DNA from: Pseudomonas sp. CBZ-4
GTDB lineage: Bacteria > Pseudomonadota > Gammaproteobacteria > Pseudomonadales > Pseudomonadaceae
DNA: 62,476 nt
Direction: 5' to 3'
NCBI RefSeq assembly: GCF_000346755.1
Contig: NZ_ANNV01000171.1
Location: forward strand, 1-62,476
Program-made: the position numbers and the translations under genes
Part shown: in pieces, positions 48,566 through 57,463 of the stretch
How the letters are laid out: every line of letters starts with the position of its first letter
Position numbering within the stretch: the first letter of the stretch is position 1
The notes under the pieces: generated by a model
Database searches by the model: none
The model's input: the letters and a program-made list of their open reading frames with translations, nothing else
What the model was told of the DNA's origin: nothing

Positions 48566-49305
48566 TGTTGGCCTTCCTCGATCAGAGTCCCTTCAGCGCC
48601 GCCGTGTACGATATTCAGCAGGGCGCCGGGCTTGTTCATGTTAAATACGCGCAGCGGCATCTTGTGGTCGCGGCACAGGCAGATTGCCGTCAGGTCCATC
48701 ACACCCAGCTTGCGATCCAGCACTTCATCGTAGGTCAGATGATCGAACTTCTCGGCATGCGGGTCTTTGAATGGGTCTGCAGTGTATACGCCGTCGACCT
48801 TGGTCGCCTTGAGCACGACGTCCGCATCGATTTCGATCGCGCGCAGGCACGCAGCCGAATCGGTGGTGAAGAACGGGTTACCCGTGCCGGCAGCGAAGAT
48901 CACCACTTCTTTCGAATTCAGGTGGCGCATGGCTTTGCGACGATCATAGTGATCGGTCACGCCGACCATGGAAATAGCCGACATCACGATAGCCGAGATA
49001 TTGGCACGCTCCAGGGCGTCACGCATGGCCAGGGCGTTCATCACAGTGGCCAGCATGCCCATATGGTCGCCAGTGACCCGATCCATGCCGGCCGCACTCA
49101 GTGCCGCGCCGCGGAACAGGTTACCGCCGCCAATCACCAGGCCGACCTGCACGCCGATGCCAACCAGTTGGCCGACTTCCAGCGCCATGCGGTCGAGCAC
49201 CTTGGGATCGATCCCGAACTCTTCCGAGCCCATCAGGGCCTCGCCGCTAAGCTTGAGTAGAATGCGTTTATAGCGAGCCTGATAACCACTGCCCTGCTGA
49301 GCCAT
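48562..49305 (-). CDS. pyrH: UMP kinase
   Basis: The 247-residue hexameric amino-acid-kinase-fold enzyme phosphorylates UMP to UDP. It has KLSGEALMG near residue 19 and GGGNLFRGA. It follows a strong terminator after tsf, so it probably has its own promoter in the 208-base gap (49306-49513). Confidence 0.97.
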   Translation of the reverse strand: MAQQGSGYQARYKRILLKLSGEALMGSEEFGIDPKVLDRMALEVGQLVGIGVQVGLVIGGGNLFRGAALSAAGMDRVTGDHMGMLATVMNALAMRDALERANISAIVMSAISMVGVTDHYDRRKAMRHLNSKEVVIFAAGTGNPFFTTDSAACLRAIEIDADVVLKATKVDGVYTADPFKDPHAEKFDHLTYDEVLDRKLGVMDLTAICLCRDHKMPLRVFNMNKPGALLNIVHGGAEGTLIEEGQQ

Positions 49306-49457
49306 TGCGAATCTCTCCTGCGGCGTATTTTAAAAATTCTTGGCGAGCCGTTTACGGCTTGCGTTCACTCTAGCTGGACGCTCTCACAGCGCCATCGGAA
49401 CACGGCTTTGTAAGCCAGTTCCGAAGGGAAACCAAATAAAATTGGCCTTCCCATTTG

Positions 49458-49492
49458 AAAAGAGGCTGCGCGCGTGAGCGGGCAGCCTCTTT
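49458..49492 (-). terminator. Terminator after tsf
   Basis: An 11-bp stem AAAGAGGCTGC / GCAGCCTCTTT with a loop of about 12 bases runs into a T-rich end on the minus strand, just after the tsf stop. Confidence 0.85.
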
Positions 49493-49513
49493 CGGGCGAC
49501 AGTTGAAACTGTC

Positions 49514-50377
49514 TTATTGCTTGGCGGCAGCCAGCTGGGCAGCAACTTCTTCAGCGAAGTTGTCGACCGGCTTCTCGATGCCTTCGCCTACTTTGAAGTA
49601 AGTGAAGGAAACGATTTCAGCACCGGCTTTCTTGGCCAGTTCGCCAACCTTGATTTCAGGGTTCTTGACGAACGCCTGCTCAACCAGGCTTGCTTCAGCC
49701 AGGAACTTGCTGATACGGCCTTTGACCATGTTCTCAACAATGTTTTCTGGCTTGCCTTTGATTTTTTCTTCGTTCAGCTGCAGGAACACAGCTTTTTCAC
49801 GCTCGATCGCTTCGGCAGAAACTTCCGAAGGCAGCAGGAACTCAGGGTTGCTGGCCGCTACGTGCATAGCGATGTCTTTGGCCAGTTCAACGTTGCCGCC
49901 CTTCAGGACAACTGCAACACCGATCTTGTTGCCGTGCAGGTAACCACCAACCACATCACCTTCAACGCGAACCAGGCGACGGATGTTGACGTTTTCGCCA
50001 ACCTTGCCGACCAGTACCAGGCGAGCAGCTTCTTGAGCTTCGATCAGAGGCTCAACGGTAGTCAGCTTGTCAGCGAATGCTTTTTCAACGCTGGCAGCCA
50101 CGAACGCCTTGAAGTCGTCCTGCAGAGCCAGGAAGTCGGTCTGCGAGTTCACTTCCAGCAGAACAGCGGATTTGCCGTCTTCTTTCAGAGCGATCGCGCC
50201 TTCAGCAGCTACGTTGCCTGCTTTCTTGGCAGCCTTGATGGCGCCGGAAGCACGCATGTCATCAATGGCTTTTTCGATGTCGCCGTCAGCCTTTTCCAGG
50301 GCTTTCTTGCAATCCATCATGCCTTCGCCGGTACGCTCACGCAGTTCTTTAACCAACGCTGCAGTAATTGCTGCCAT
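49514..50377 (-). CDS. tsf: Elongation factor Ts
   Basis: The 287-residue guanine-nucleotide exchange factor for EF-Tu has an N-terminal UBA-like domain with the family signature LRERTGEGMMDCKKAL and a dimerisation core. The ATG at 50377 begins MAAITAALV; an in-frame upstream reading is not conserved. It lies downstream of rpsB behind a hairpin. Confidence 0.98.
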   Translation of the reverse strand: MAAITAALVKELRERTGEGMMDCKKALEKADGDIEKAIDDMRASGAIKAAKKAGNVAAEGAIALKEDGKSAVLLEVNSQTDFLALQDDFKAFVAASVEKAFADKLTTVEPLIEAQEAARLVLVGKVGENVNIRRLVRVEGDVVGGYLHGNKIGVAVVLKGGNVELAKDIAMHVAASNPEFLLPSEVSAEAIEREKAVFLQLNEEKIKGKPENIVENMVKGRISKFLAEASLVEQAFVKNPEIKVGELAKKAGAEIVSFTYFKVGEGIEKPVDNFAEEVAAQLAAAKQ

Positions 50378-50514
50378 TTTCAAATTCCTCTTGGATAGGT
50401 TTTCAACCATTCCACCCGATCGAACGGGGGATCAATTCTTCCCGAATCACCCTTGTAGGCCGCTGCACGTTACAGGTGTTGTAGCTGCGCTGCCGACAAA
50501 TGGTTTTCGAGGTG

Positions 50515-50543
50515 GCAAAAAGGGGGCCAAGCCCCCTTTTTGC
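50515..50543 (-). terminator. Hairpin terminator / attenuator between rpsB and tsf
   Basis: A perfect 13-bp stem (GCAAAAAGGGGGC / GCCCCCTTTTTGC) with a three-base loop gives a T-run on either strand. It lies 25 bases after the rpsB stop. Confidence 0.85.
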
Positions 50544-50568
50544 TTACTGAGTCAACGCCAGGGCGCTA

Positions 50569-51306
50569 TTACTCAGCGGCAGCTACCGGAGCTTCTTCAA
50601 CGAACTGCTCGGTACCGCCAGCAACGTGGTTGCGACCACGGATTACAGCGTCAGCCATCGAACCCATGTACAGCTGGATAGCGCGGATTGCGTCATCGTT
50701 GCCTGGGATGATGTAGTCAACGCCTTCCGGGCTGCTGTTGGTATCGACTACGCCGATAACAGGGATGCCCAGCTTGTTGGCTTCGGTGATCGCGATGCGC
50801 TCGTGATCAACGTCGATAACGAACAGTGCGTCAGGCAGACCGCCCATGTCCTTGATACCACCCAGGGAACGATCGAGCTTTTCCAGGTCACGGGAGCGCA
50901 TCAGCGCTTCTTTCTTGGTCAGCTTGGCGAAAGTACCGTCTTCGGCTTGTACTTCAAGGTCACGCAGACGCTTGATGGAAGCACGGATGGTTTTGAAGTT
51001 GGTCAGCATGCCGCCCAACCAGCGGTGATCGACGTACGGCGAACCGCAACGTGCTGCTTCTTCAGCAACGATCTTGCCAGCGGAACGCTTGGTGCCGACG
51101 AACAGAATCTTGTTTTTGCCCTGGGCCAGGCGCTCTACGAAAGTCAGAGCTTCGTTGAACATTGGCAGGGTTTTTTCAAGGTTGATGATGTGGATCTTGT
51201 TACGTGCGCCGAAAATGTATTTACCCATTTTCGGGTTCCAGTAACGGGTCTGGTGACCGAAGTGCACACCGGCCTTCAGCATATCGCGCATGTTGACTTG
51301 GGACAT
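50569..51306 (-). CDS. rpsB: 30S ribosomal protein S2
   Basis: The 245-residue ribosomal protein starts MSQVNMRDMLKAGVHFGHQTRYWNPKM (shown in part elsewhere as the family signature) and ends in an acidic, Ala-rich tail. AAGGAA precedes the ATG. In gammaproteobacteria S2 represses rpsB-tsf through the mRNA leader; here the leader is about 130 bases. Confidence 0.98.
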   Translation of the reverse strand: MSQVNMRDMLKAGVHFGHQTRYWNPKMGKYIFGARNKIHIINLEKTLPMFNEALTFVERLAQGKNKILFVGTKRSAGKIVAEEAARCGSPYVDHRWLGGMLTNFKTIRASIKRLRDLEVQAEDGTFAKLTKKEALMRSRDLEKLDRSLGGIKDMGGLPDALFVIDVDHERIAITEANKLGIPVIGVVDTNSSPEGVDYIIPGNDDAIRAIQLYMGSMADAVIRGRNHVAGGTEQFVEEAPVAAAE

Positions 51307-51444
51307 GATAGTTCCTTAATAAGTCGGGTTTGGCCTCCACGTATCCCAATGACCAACCAGCGGCATCAAGGCCTCCGGCACCCAGGTCATCGTGTCGACA
51401 CGTGTGTGGATTTAAGCTTCACGGGGTATCCCCGGAAAGCGGCG

Positions 51445-51480
51445 CATTTTATACCACAGCATCCGCAAAAACGAAACCCG
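51445..51480 (-). promoter_or_regulatory. Probable rpsB promoter (extended -10)
   Basis: On the minus strand TGGTATAAAATG gives a near-consensus extended -10 (TATAAA at 51448-51453), with a T-rich poor -35 about 17 bases upstream. Transcription would begin near 51440. Confidence 0.6.
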
Positions 51481-51589
51481 CAATCGCATTTGCCGCCCAC
51501 CGCATTCACGCAACCCCTTGAATAGAGCCAACATCACCCTACCTTATAGAGAGAAGCGATCGTCAGGGGCTCATGATTTGCCGCCCACG

Positions 51590-51603
51590 TCTGCTAGAAT
51601 CGC
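51590..51603 (+). promoter_or_regulatory. Possible map promoter (extended -10)
   Basis: TGCTAGAAT is an extended -10 hexamer (TAGAAT at 51595-51600). No good -35 is present at 16-18 bases, so this is a tentative call. Confidence 0.35.
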
Positions 51604-51693
51604 GTTTTTTGGGGCTTGTGCGAATTCTGTAACCTTTTGTCGCACGCCCGTGAACCGTATTGATTTCAGCGCGTCGCGCTAGAGAGAGCCTGT

Positions 51694-52476
51694 ATGACCG
51701 TTAGTTTGAAAACCGCCGAAGACATTGCTGGCATGCGCATCGCCGGCAAACTGGCTGCCGACGTGCTGGAAATGATTGCCGAGCACGTCAAGCCCGGCGT
51801 CACCACCGAAACCCTCAACCAGATCTGCCACGACTATATAGTCAACGTGCAGGGCGCCATTCCTGCGCCGCTGAACTACAAGGGCTTCCCCAAGTCGATC
51901 TGCACCTCGGTCAACCACGTGGTCTGCCACGGGATTCCGGGCGACAAGCCGTTGAAGGACGGCGACACCCTGAACATCGACGTCACCGTGATCAAGGACC
52001 GCTACTTCGGCGACACCAGCCGCATGTTCCACGTCGGCACCGTGCCGGTCTGGGCCGAGCGCCTGTCCCAGGTGACCCAGGAGTGCATGTACAAGGCCAT
52101 CGAGATCGTCAAGCCTGGCTGCCGCCTCGGCGACATCGGTGAAGTGATCCAGAAGCACGCGGAAAAGAACGGCTTCTCGGTAGTGCGCGAATTCTGCGGC
52201 CACGGTATCGGTACCGTGTTCCACGAAGAGCCACAGATCCTGCACTACGGCCGCGCCGGCACCGGCATGGAACTGAAAGCGGGCATGACCTTCACCATCG
52301 AGCCGATGATCAACCAGGGCAAGGCCGACACCAAGGTGCTGGGCGACGGTTGGACCGCCATCACCAAGGACCGCAAGCTGTCGGCACAGTGGGAACACAC
52401 CCTGCTGGTCACCGAAACCGGCTACGAGATCTTCACCCTGCGCGCCGACGACACGATTCCACGCGTTTCGGCCTAA
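51694..52476 (+). CDS. map: Methionine aminopeptidase type I
   Basis: The 260-residue M24 enzyme removes the initiator methionine of nascent proteins. Conserved substrate histidine VVCHGIPG, metal ligands in DGDTLNIDVTV and GHGIGTVFHEEP, and the C-terminal glutamate region are present. It is divergent from rpsB; glnD follows 66 bases later. Confidence 0.97.
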   Translation: MTVSLKTAEDIAGMRIAGKLAADVLEMIAEHVKPGVTTETLNQICHDYIVNVQGAIPAPLNYKGFPKSICTSVNHVVCHGIPGDKPLKDGDTLNIDVTVIKDRYFGDTSRMFHVGTVPVWAERLSQVTQECMYKAIEIVKPGCRLGDIGEVIQKHAEKNGFSVVREFCGHGIGTVFHEEPQILHYGRAGTGMELKAGMTFTIEPMINQGKADTKVLGDGWTAITKDRKLSAQWEHTLLVTETGYEIFTLRADDTIPRVSA

Positions 52477-52542
52477 AGGTTGCTTCAGGTTTTCCCACGC
52501 TGTGTAGTGACTGACTGAATAGATAGAAAGGAAAACCGATCG

Positions 52543-55245
52543 ATGCCCCAGGTGGATCCCGAACTCTTCGACCGTGGCCAGTTCCAGGCCGAACTGGCCC
52601 TGAAGGCGAGCCCCATCGCCGCCTTCAAGAAGGCGATCCGCCAGGCCCGCGAGGTGCTCGATGAGCGCTTTCGCAGCGGCCGGGACATCCGCCGGCTGAT
52701 CGAGGACCGCGCCTGGTTCGTCGACAACATCCTGCAAAAGGCCTGGGAACAGTTCAACTGGAGTGAAGACGCCGATATCGCCCTGGTGGCCGTCGGCGGC
52801 TACGGCCGTGGTGAACTGCACCCCTACTCCGACATCGACCTGCTGATCCTGCTGGACAGCGCCGATCATGAGATCTTTCGCGATTCCATCGAGCGTTTTC
52901 TCACCTTGTTGTGGGACATCGGCCTGGAAGTCGGCCAGAGCGTACGCTCCGTGGCCGAATGCGCCGAAGAAGCCCGCGCCGACCTCACCGTCATCACCAA
53001 CCTGATGGAAAGCCGCACCATCGCCGGCCCCGAGCGCCTGCGCCAGCGCATGCTCGACGTCACCAGCACTGCGCACATGTGGCCGAGCAAGGACTTCTTC
53101 CTGGCCAAGCGTGCCGAGCAGAAAGCCCGCCATCACAAGTACAACGACACCGAATACAACCTGGAACCCAACGTCAAAGGCTCGCCGGGCGGGCTGCGGG
53201 ATATCCAGACGATCTTGTGGGTCGCCCGTCGCCAGTACGGCACCCTGAACCTGCGCGCCCTGGCCGGCGAAGGCTTCCTGGTGGAGAGCGAAAACGCCCT
53301 GCTGGCCTCCTCCCAGGAGTTCATCTGGAAAGTGCGCTACGCCCTGCACATGCTCGCCGGGCGCTCCGAAGACCGCCTGCTGTTCGACCATCAACGCTCC
53401 ATCGCTACCCTGCTGGGCTTTGAAGGCGAAGACGCGAAGACCAGCATCGAAAGCTTCATGCAGCAGTACTACCGGGTGGTCATGAGCATTGCCCAGCTCA
53501 GCGACCTGATCATCCAGCACTTCGAGGAGGTGATCCTGGCCCCCGAAGACGAAGCGCCGCCGCAACCGATCAACGCGCGTTTCCAGCTGCACGACGGCTA
53601 CATCGAGGCGCGCAACGACAACGTGTTCCGCCGCACGCCGTTCGCCATGCTGGAAATCTTCGTGCTGATGGCCCAACAGCCGGAAATCAAAGGCGTGCGC
53701 GCCGACACCATCCGCCTGCTGCGCGAGCATCGTCACCTGATCGACGACGAATTCCGCAACGACATCCGCAACACCAGCCTGTTCATCGAGCTGTTCAAGT
53801 GCAAGATCGGCATCCACCGCAACCTGCGGCGGATGAACCGTTACGGCATCCTCGGGCGCTACCTGCCGGAATTCGGTTTTATCGTCGGGCAGATGCAGCA
53901 CGACCTGTTCCACATCTACACCGTGGACGCCCACACCCTGAACCTGATCAAGCACCTGCGTAAGCTGCAGTACACCCAGGTGTCAGAGAAATTTCCGCTG
54001 GCCAGCAAGCTCATGGCCAAGCTGCCCAAGCCCGAACTGATCTACCTGGCCGGTCTGTACCACGACATCGGCAAGGGCCGGCATGGCGATCACTCGGAAG
54101 TCGGCGCCGTCGATGCCGAGGCGTTCTGCCAGCGCCACCAGTTGCCGTTGTGGGACAGCCGCCTGATCGTCTGGCTGGTGCAGAACCACCTGGTGATGTC
54201 CACCACCGCCCAGCGCAAGGACTTGTCCGACCCGCAGGTGATCCACGATTTTGCAGGCATCGTCGGCGACGAAACCCGCCTCGATTACCTGTACGTGCTG
54301 ACCGTCTCCGACATCAACGCCACCAACCCGACGCTGTGGAACTCGTGGCGCGCCAGCCTGTTGCGCCAGCTCTACACCGAGACCAAGCGCGCCCTGCGTC
54401 GTGGCCTGGAAAACCCGGTGGACCGCGAAGAGCAGATCCGCCGCACCCAAAGCGCCGCCCTGGATATCCTCGTGCGCGGTGGCAACGACCCGGACGACGT
54501 CGAGCAACTGTGGTCGCAACTGGGTGACGATTATTTCCTGCGCCACACCGCCGGCGATGTCGCCTGGCACAGCGACGCGATCCTGCAACAGCCGGCCGAT
54601 GGCGGCCCGCTGGTACTGATCAAGGAAACCACCCAGCGCGAATTCGAAGGCGGCACGCAGATCTTCATCTATGCGCCCGACCAGCACGACTTCTTCGCCG
54701 TGACCGTGGCGGCCATGGACCAGCTCAACCTGAACATCCATGACGCGCGAGTGATCACCTCCAGCAGCCAATTCACCCTCGACACCTATATCGTCCTCGA
54801 CACCGAAGGCGAGTCGATTGGCGACAACCCGGCGCGCGTGAAGAAGATCCGCGAGGGCCTGACCGAGGCCCTGCGCAACCCTGACGACTACCCGACCATC
54901 ATCCAGCGCCGGGTACCGCGCCAGCTCAAGCATTTTGCGTTTGCGCCGCAGGTGACCATCTCCAACGACGCCCAGCGCCCGGTCACCGTGCTGGAACTCA
55001 GCGCGCCGGATCGCCCCGGCCTGCTGGCGCGCATCGGCGGGATCTTCCTGGAATTCGACCTGTCGTTGCAGAACGCCAAGATTGCGACCCTCGGCGAGCG
55101 CGTGGAAGACGTGTTCTTCATCACCGACGCCGATAACCAGCCGCTGTCCGACCCCGAGCTGTGCCTGCGCTTGCAGGAAGCCATCGTCCAGCAGCTGAGC
55201 GTGACCCAGGAACCCGGCGTCGAACTGACACGCCTGACCATTTGA
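52543..55245 (+). CDS. glnD: Bifunctional uridylyltransferase / uridylyl-removing enzyme GlnD
   Basis: The 900-residue nitrogen sensor uridylylates PII protein when glutamine is low and reverses this when it is high. Domains in order: nucleotidyltransferase (GGYGRGELHPYSDIDLL, about residue 86), helical linker, HD domain with H507-D508 (YHDIGKGRHGDHS), and two C-terminal ACT domains that bind glutamine. Length is normal. Preceded by AAAGGA. Confidence 0.97.
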   Translation: MPQVDPELFDRGQFQAELALKASPIAAFKKAIRQAREVLDERFRSGRDIRRLIEDRAWFVDNILQKAWEQFNWSEDADIALVAVGGYGRGELHPYSDIDLLILLDSADHEIFRDSIERFLTLLWDIGLEVGQSVRSVAECAEEARADLTVITNLMESRTIAGPERLRQRMLDVTSTAHMWPSKDFFLAKRAEQKARHHKYNDTEYNLEPNVKGSPGGLRDIQTILWVARRQYGTLNLRALAGEGFLVESENALLASSQEFIWKVRYALHMLAGRSEDRLLFDHQRSIATLLGFEGEDAKTSIESFMQQYYRVVMSIAQLSDLIIQHFEEVILAPEDEAPPQPINARFQLHDGYIEARNDNVFRRTPFAMLEIFVLMAQQPEIKGVRADTIRLLREHRHLIDDEFRNDIRNTSLFIELFKCKIGIHRNLRRMNRYGILGRYLPEFGFIVGQMQHDLFHIYTVDAHTLNLIKHLRKLQYTQVSEKFPLASKLMAKLPKPELIYLAGLYHDIGKGRHGDHSEVGAVDAEAFCQRHQLPLWDSRLIVWLVQNHLVMSTTAQRKDLSDPQVIHDFAGIVGDETRLDYLYVLTVSDINATNPTLWNSWRASLLRQLYTETKRALRRGLENPVDREEQIRRTQSAALDILVRGGNDPDDVEQLWSQLGDDYFLRHTAGDVAWHSDAILQQPADGGPLVLIKETTQREFEGGTQIFIYAPDQHDFFAVTVAAMDQLNLNIHDARVITSSSQFTLDTYIVLDTEGESIGDNPARVKKIREGLTEALRNPDDYPTIIQRRVPRQLKHFAFAPQVTISNDAQRPVTVLELSAPDRPGLLARIGGIFLEFDLSLQNAKIATLGERVEDVFFITDADNQPLSDPELCLRLQEAIVQQLSVTQEPGVELTRLTI

Positions 55246-55270
55246 ATTGTTAACTTTGTGAACACGGCCC

Positions 55271-55359
55271 CTGTGGGAGCTGGCTTGCCTGCGATGGCAT
55301 CGCCGCGGAGTAGCGGGTAGACCGCGTTGCCTGCATCGCAGGCAAGCCAGCTCCCACAA
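55271..55359. repeat. REP palindrome between glnD and dapC
   Basis: Two inverted REP arms (CTGTGGGAGCTGGCTTGCC and complement) are separated by about 50 bases. It ends about 30 bases before the dapC start. Confidence 0.88.
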
Positions 55360-55388
55360 GGTCCGCGCGCACCGTGATAGAGGCTTAC

Positions 55389-56588
55389 ATGAACAACGCC
55401 CTGAACCAGCTGCAGCCCTACCCGTTCGAAAAACTGCGCGCCCTGCTCGGCAGCGTTACGCCAAACCCGGCCAAACGCCCGATCGCGCTGTCCATCGGCG
55501 AACCCAAGCATAAATCCCCGGAGTTCGTCGCCAAGGCCCTGGCCGACAACCTCGACCAGATGGCCGTCTACCCGACCACCCTCGGCATCCCGGCGCTGCG
55601 CGAGGCCATCGGCGCCTGGTGCGAACGCCGTTTCAGCGTGCCCAAGGGCTGGCTCGACCCGGCGCGCAATATCCTGCCGGTCAACGGTACGCGTGAAGCG
55701 CTGTTCGCCTTCACCCAGACCGTGGTCAACCGTGGCGACGACGCGCTGGTGGTGAGCCCGAACCCGTTCTACCAGATCTACGAAGGCGCCGCGTTCCTCG
55801 CCGGGGCCAAGCCGCACTACCTGCCGTGCCTGGACACCAATGACTTCAACCCGGACTTCGACGCCGTGTCGCCGGACACCTGGAAACGCTGCCAGATCCT
55901 GTTCCTGTGCTCCCCCGGCAACCCGACCGGCGCGCTGATCCCGGTCGAGACCCTGAAAAAACTCATCGCCCTGGCCGACGAATACGACTTCGTCATCGCC
56001 GCCGACGAGTGCTACAGCGAGCTGTACTTTGACGAACAAACCCCGCCGCCGGGCCTGCTGAGCGCCTGCGTCGAACTGGGCCGCGAAGACTTCAAGCGTT
56101 GCGTGGTGTTCCACAGCCTGTCCAAGCGTTCCAACCTGCCGGGCCTGCGCTCCGGTTTTGTGGCCGGCGACGCCGACATCCTCAAGGCCTTCCTGCTGTA
56201 CCGCACCTACCACGGCTGCGCGATGCCGGTGCAAACCCAGCTGGCCAGCATCGCTGCCTGGCAGGACGAAGCCCATGTATTGGCCAACCGCGACCTGTAC
56301 CGCGAGAAGTTCGACGCCGTACTGGCGATCCTCAAGCCTGTGTTGGACGTACAGAGCCCGGACGGTGGTTTCTACCTGTGGCCGAATGTGAAAGGCGACG
56401 ATGCCGCGTTCTGCCGTGACCTGTTCGTGGAAGAACACGTGACCGTGGTGCCGGGTTCTTACCTGTCACGGGAAGTGGACGGTTTCAACCCGGGTGCCGG
56501 ACGTGTGCGCCTGGCGCTGGTTGCGCCGTTGGCGGAGTGTGTGGAAGCGGCGGAGCGGATTCGCGCGTTTATTCAACGTCGGCAGTAA
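55389..56588 (+). CDS. dapC: Succinyldiaminopimelate transaminase
   Basis: The 399-residue class I/II PLP aminotransferase of lysine/diaminopimelate synthesis has the PLP lysine in HSLSKRSNLPG and the CSPGNPTG motif. It acts after DapD, encoded 4 kb downstream. The ATG at 55389 (MNNALNQLQPYP) with AGAGG upstream is preferred over a GTG at 55374. GlnD-DapC neighbourhood is conserved in Pseudomonas. Confidence 0.95.
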   Translation: MNNALNQLQPYPFEKLRALLGSVTPNPAKRPIALSIGEPKHKSPEFVAKALADNLDQMAVYPTTLGIPALREAIGAWCERRFSVPKGWLDPARNILPVNGTREALFAFTQTVVNRGDDALVVSPNPFYQIYEGAAFLAGAKPHYLPCLDTNDFNPDFDAVSPDTWKRCQILFLCSPGNPTGALIPVETLKKLIALADEYDFVIAADECYSELYFDEQTPPPGLLSACVELGREDFKRCVVFHSLSKRSNLPGLRSGFVAGDADILKAFLLYRTYHGCAMPVQTQLASIAAWQDEAHVLANRDLYREKFDAVLAILKPVLDVQSPDGGFYLWPNVKGDDAAFCRDLFVEEHVTVVPGSYLSREVDGFNPGAGRVRLALVAPLAECVEAAERIRAFIQRRQ

Positions 56589-56597
56589 TCAAACACG

Positions 56598-56622
56598 CCC
56601 GCACTGTGCAATGCAGTGCGGG
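56598..56622 (+). terminator. Hairpin downstream of dapC
   Basis: A perfect nine-base stem CCCGCACTG / CAGTGCGGG with a seven-base loop begins nine bases after the dapC stop. It lacks a U-tract. Confidence 0.4.
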
Positions 56623-56737
56623 TGCTGGGCATTTCCTACAGCGCCACAGATATTCAGCCACTCCTCGTTGGAACGTTTCCCTCAATCAGCGCCACTACAG
56701 GGTCTCCAAACTCCTTTCGCCAGCGAGGCCATGCATT

Positions 56738-57448
56738 TTGAGCATCAACCCTACTGCCTATCCAACAGCCGCCGCCCCTGAGCATGCCTACAACAACCAG
56801 GCACCGAACACATCCGCACTCAGTAGAAAAAAACGTGGCGTGGCATTCCCTGCGGACCTTTGGCCACAACACTCGACACTCAAGATCTCGTTGACTGGCA
56901 TGACGCCGGAGCAGGAGCAATTCACCAAAAACAACATCAATAAGTGGGCGCCTCATGTCAATCTGACGTTTGAGTTCACCCAATCACCCGACGCCGATAT
57001 CAGGATTGCAGCGGACAATAATTCCTATGGAGGCTCATCGACAGTCGGCGTAAATGCGAAGAAGGTTCCCGCCCACAAGCCCACGATGTTTATCGGTTTT
57101 GCACACGGCTTGGGTACAAAAACCAGCCAGACGGTGGCCCATGAGTTCGGCCATGCCCTGGGCTTGAAGCATGAGCACCAACATCCCTACCGGACGCTGG
57201 AGTTCAATGCAGAAAACGTCTATGAAGATCACGATCGCTACAACCAACCCAGGCAACAGGCTGACGAGCAAATACTGAAAAAATTTGATCCTCGGCAGGT
57301 TTATTTTTCTCAGTATGACCCGCGCTCGATCATGCACTACGGCATGCCGGGGACCTACTTCACTAACAACACGCCCACATCCGACAACTATGAACTGTCC
57401 GAAACCGACAAACAGTTCATCAGTGACCTCTATCCTAAAAACCGATAG
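56738..57448 (+). CDS. Astacin-like zinc metallopeptidase (M12A-type motifs)
   Basis: The predicted 236-residue protein contains HExxHxxGxxH (H135, E136, H139, H145, followed by EHQHP) and a Met-turn SIMHYG at 197-202, whose Tyr may be a fifth zinc ligand. These are astacin-type features. A basic segment SRKKRG (about residues 29-34) precedes the catalytic domain and could be a propeptide cleavage site. No signal peptide is visible. A TTG start at 56738 is chosen: GAGG lies nine bases upstream and no in-frame ATG exists until residue 55. Sampled lines are near 48% GC against 67% in dapC, and the gene sits alone between dapC and the antiporter, suggesting acquisition. Substrate unknown. Confidence 0.8.
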   Translation: MSINPTAYPTAAAPEHAYNNQAPNTSALSRKKRGVAFPADLWPQHSTLKISLTGMTPEQEQFTKNNINKWAPHVNLTFEFTQSPDADIRIAADNNSYGGSSTVGVNAKKVPAHKPTMFIGFAHGLGTKTSQTVAHEFGHALGLKHEHQHPYRTLEFNAENVYEDHDRYNQPRQQADEQILKKFDPRQVYFSQYDPRSIMHYGMPGTYFTNNTPTSDNYELSETDKQFISDLYPKNR

Positions 57449-57463
57449 CGCCGCGCTGACGCC

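Larger units (their letters stand above)
51307..51693. other. Divergent region rpsB / map with two promoters
   Basis: This 387-base gap holds the rpsB leader (51307 to about 51440), the rpsB promoter, and the map promoter near 51590. No gene is visible in it. The leader contains a small hairpin GGGG-ATA-CCCC (around 51424-51434) that could belong to an S2-binding structure. Confidence 0.6.

Noticed and set aside
51679..53955. A 758-codon open frame on the minus strand opposite map and glnD
   Set aside because: It crosses two well-supported genes and the gap between them; its translation is rich in Gly, Val, His and Gln with no motif.
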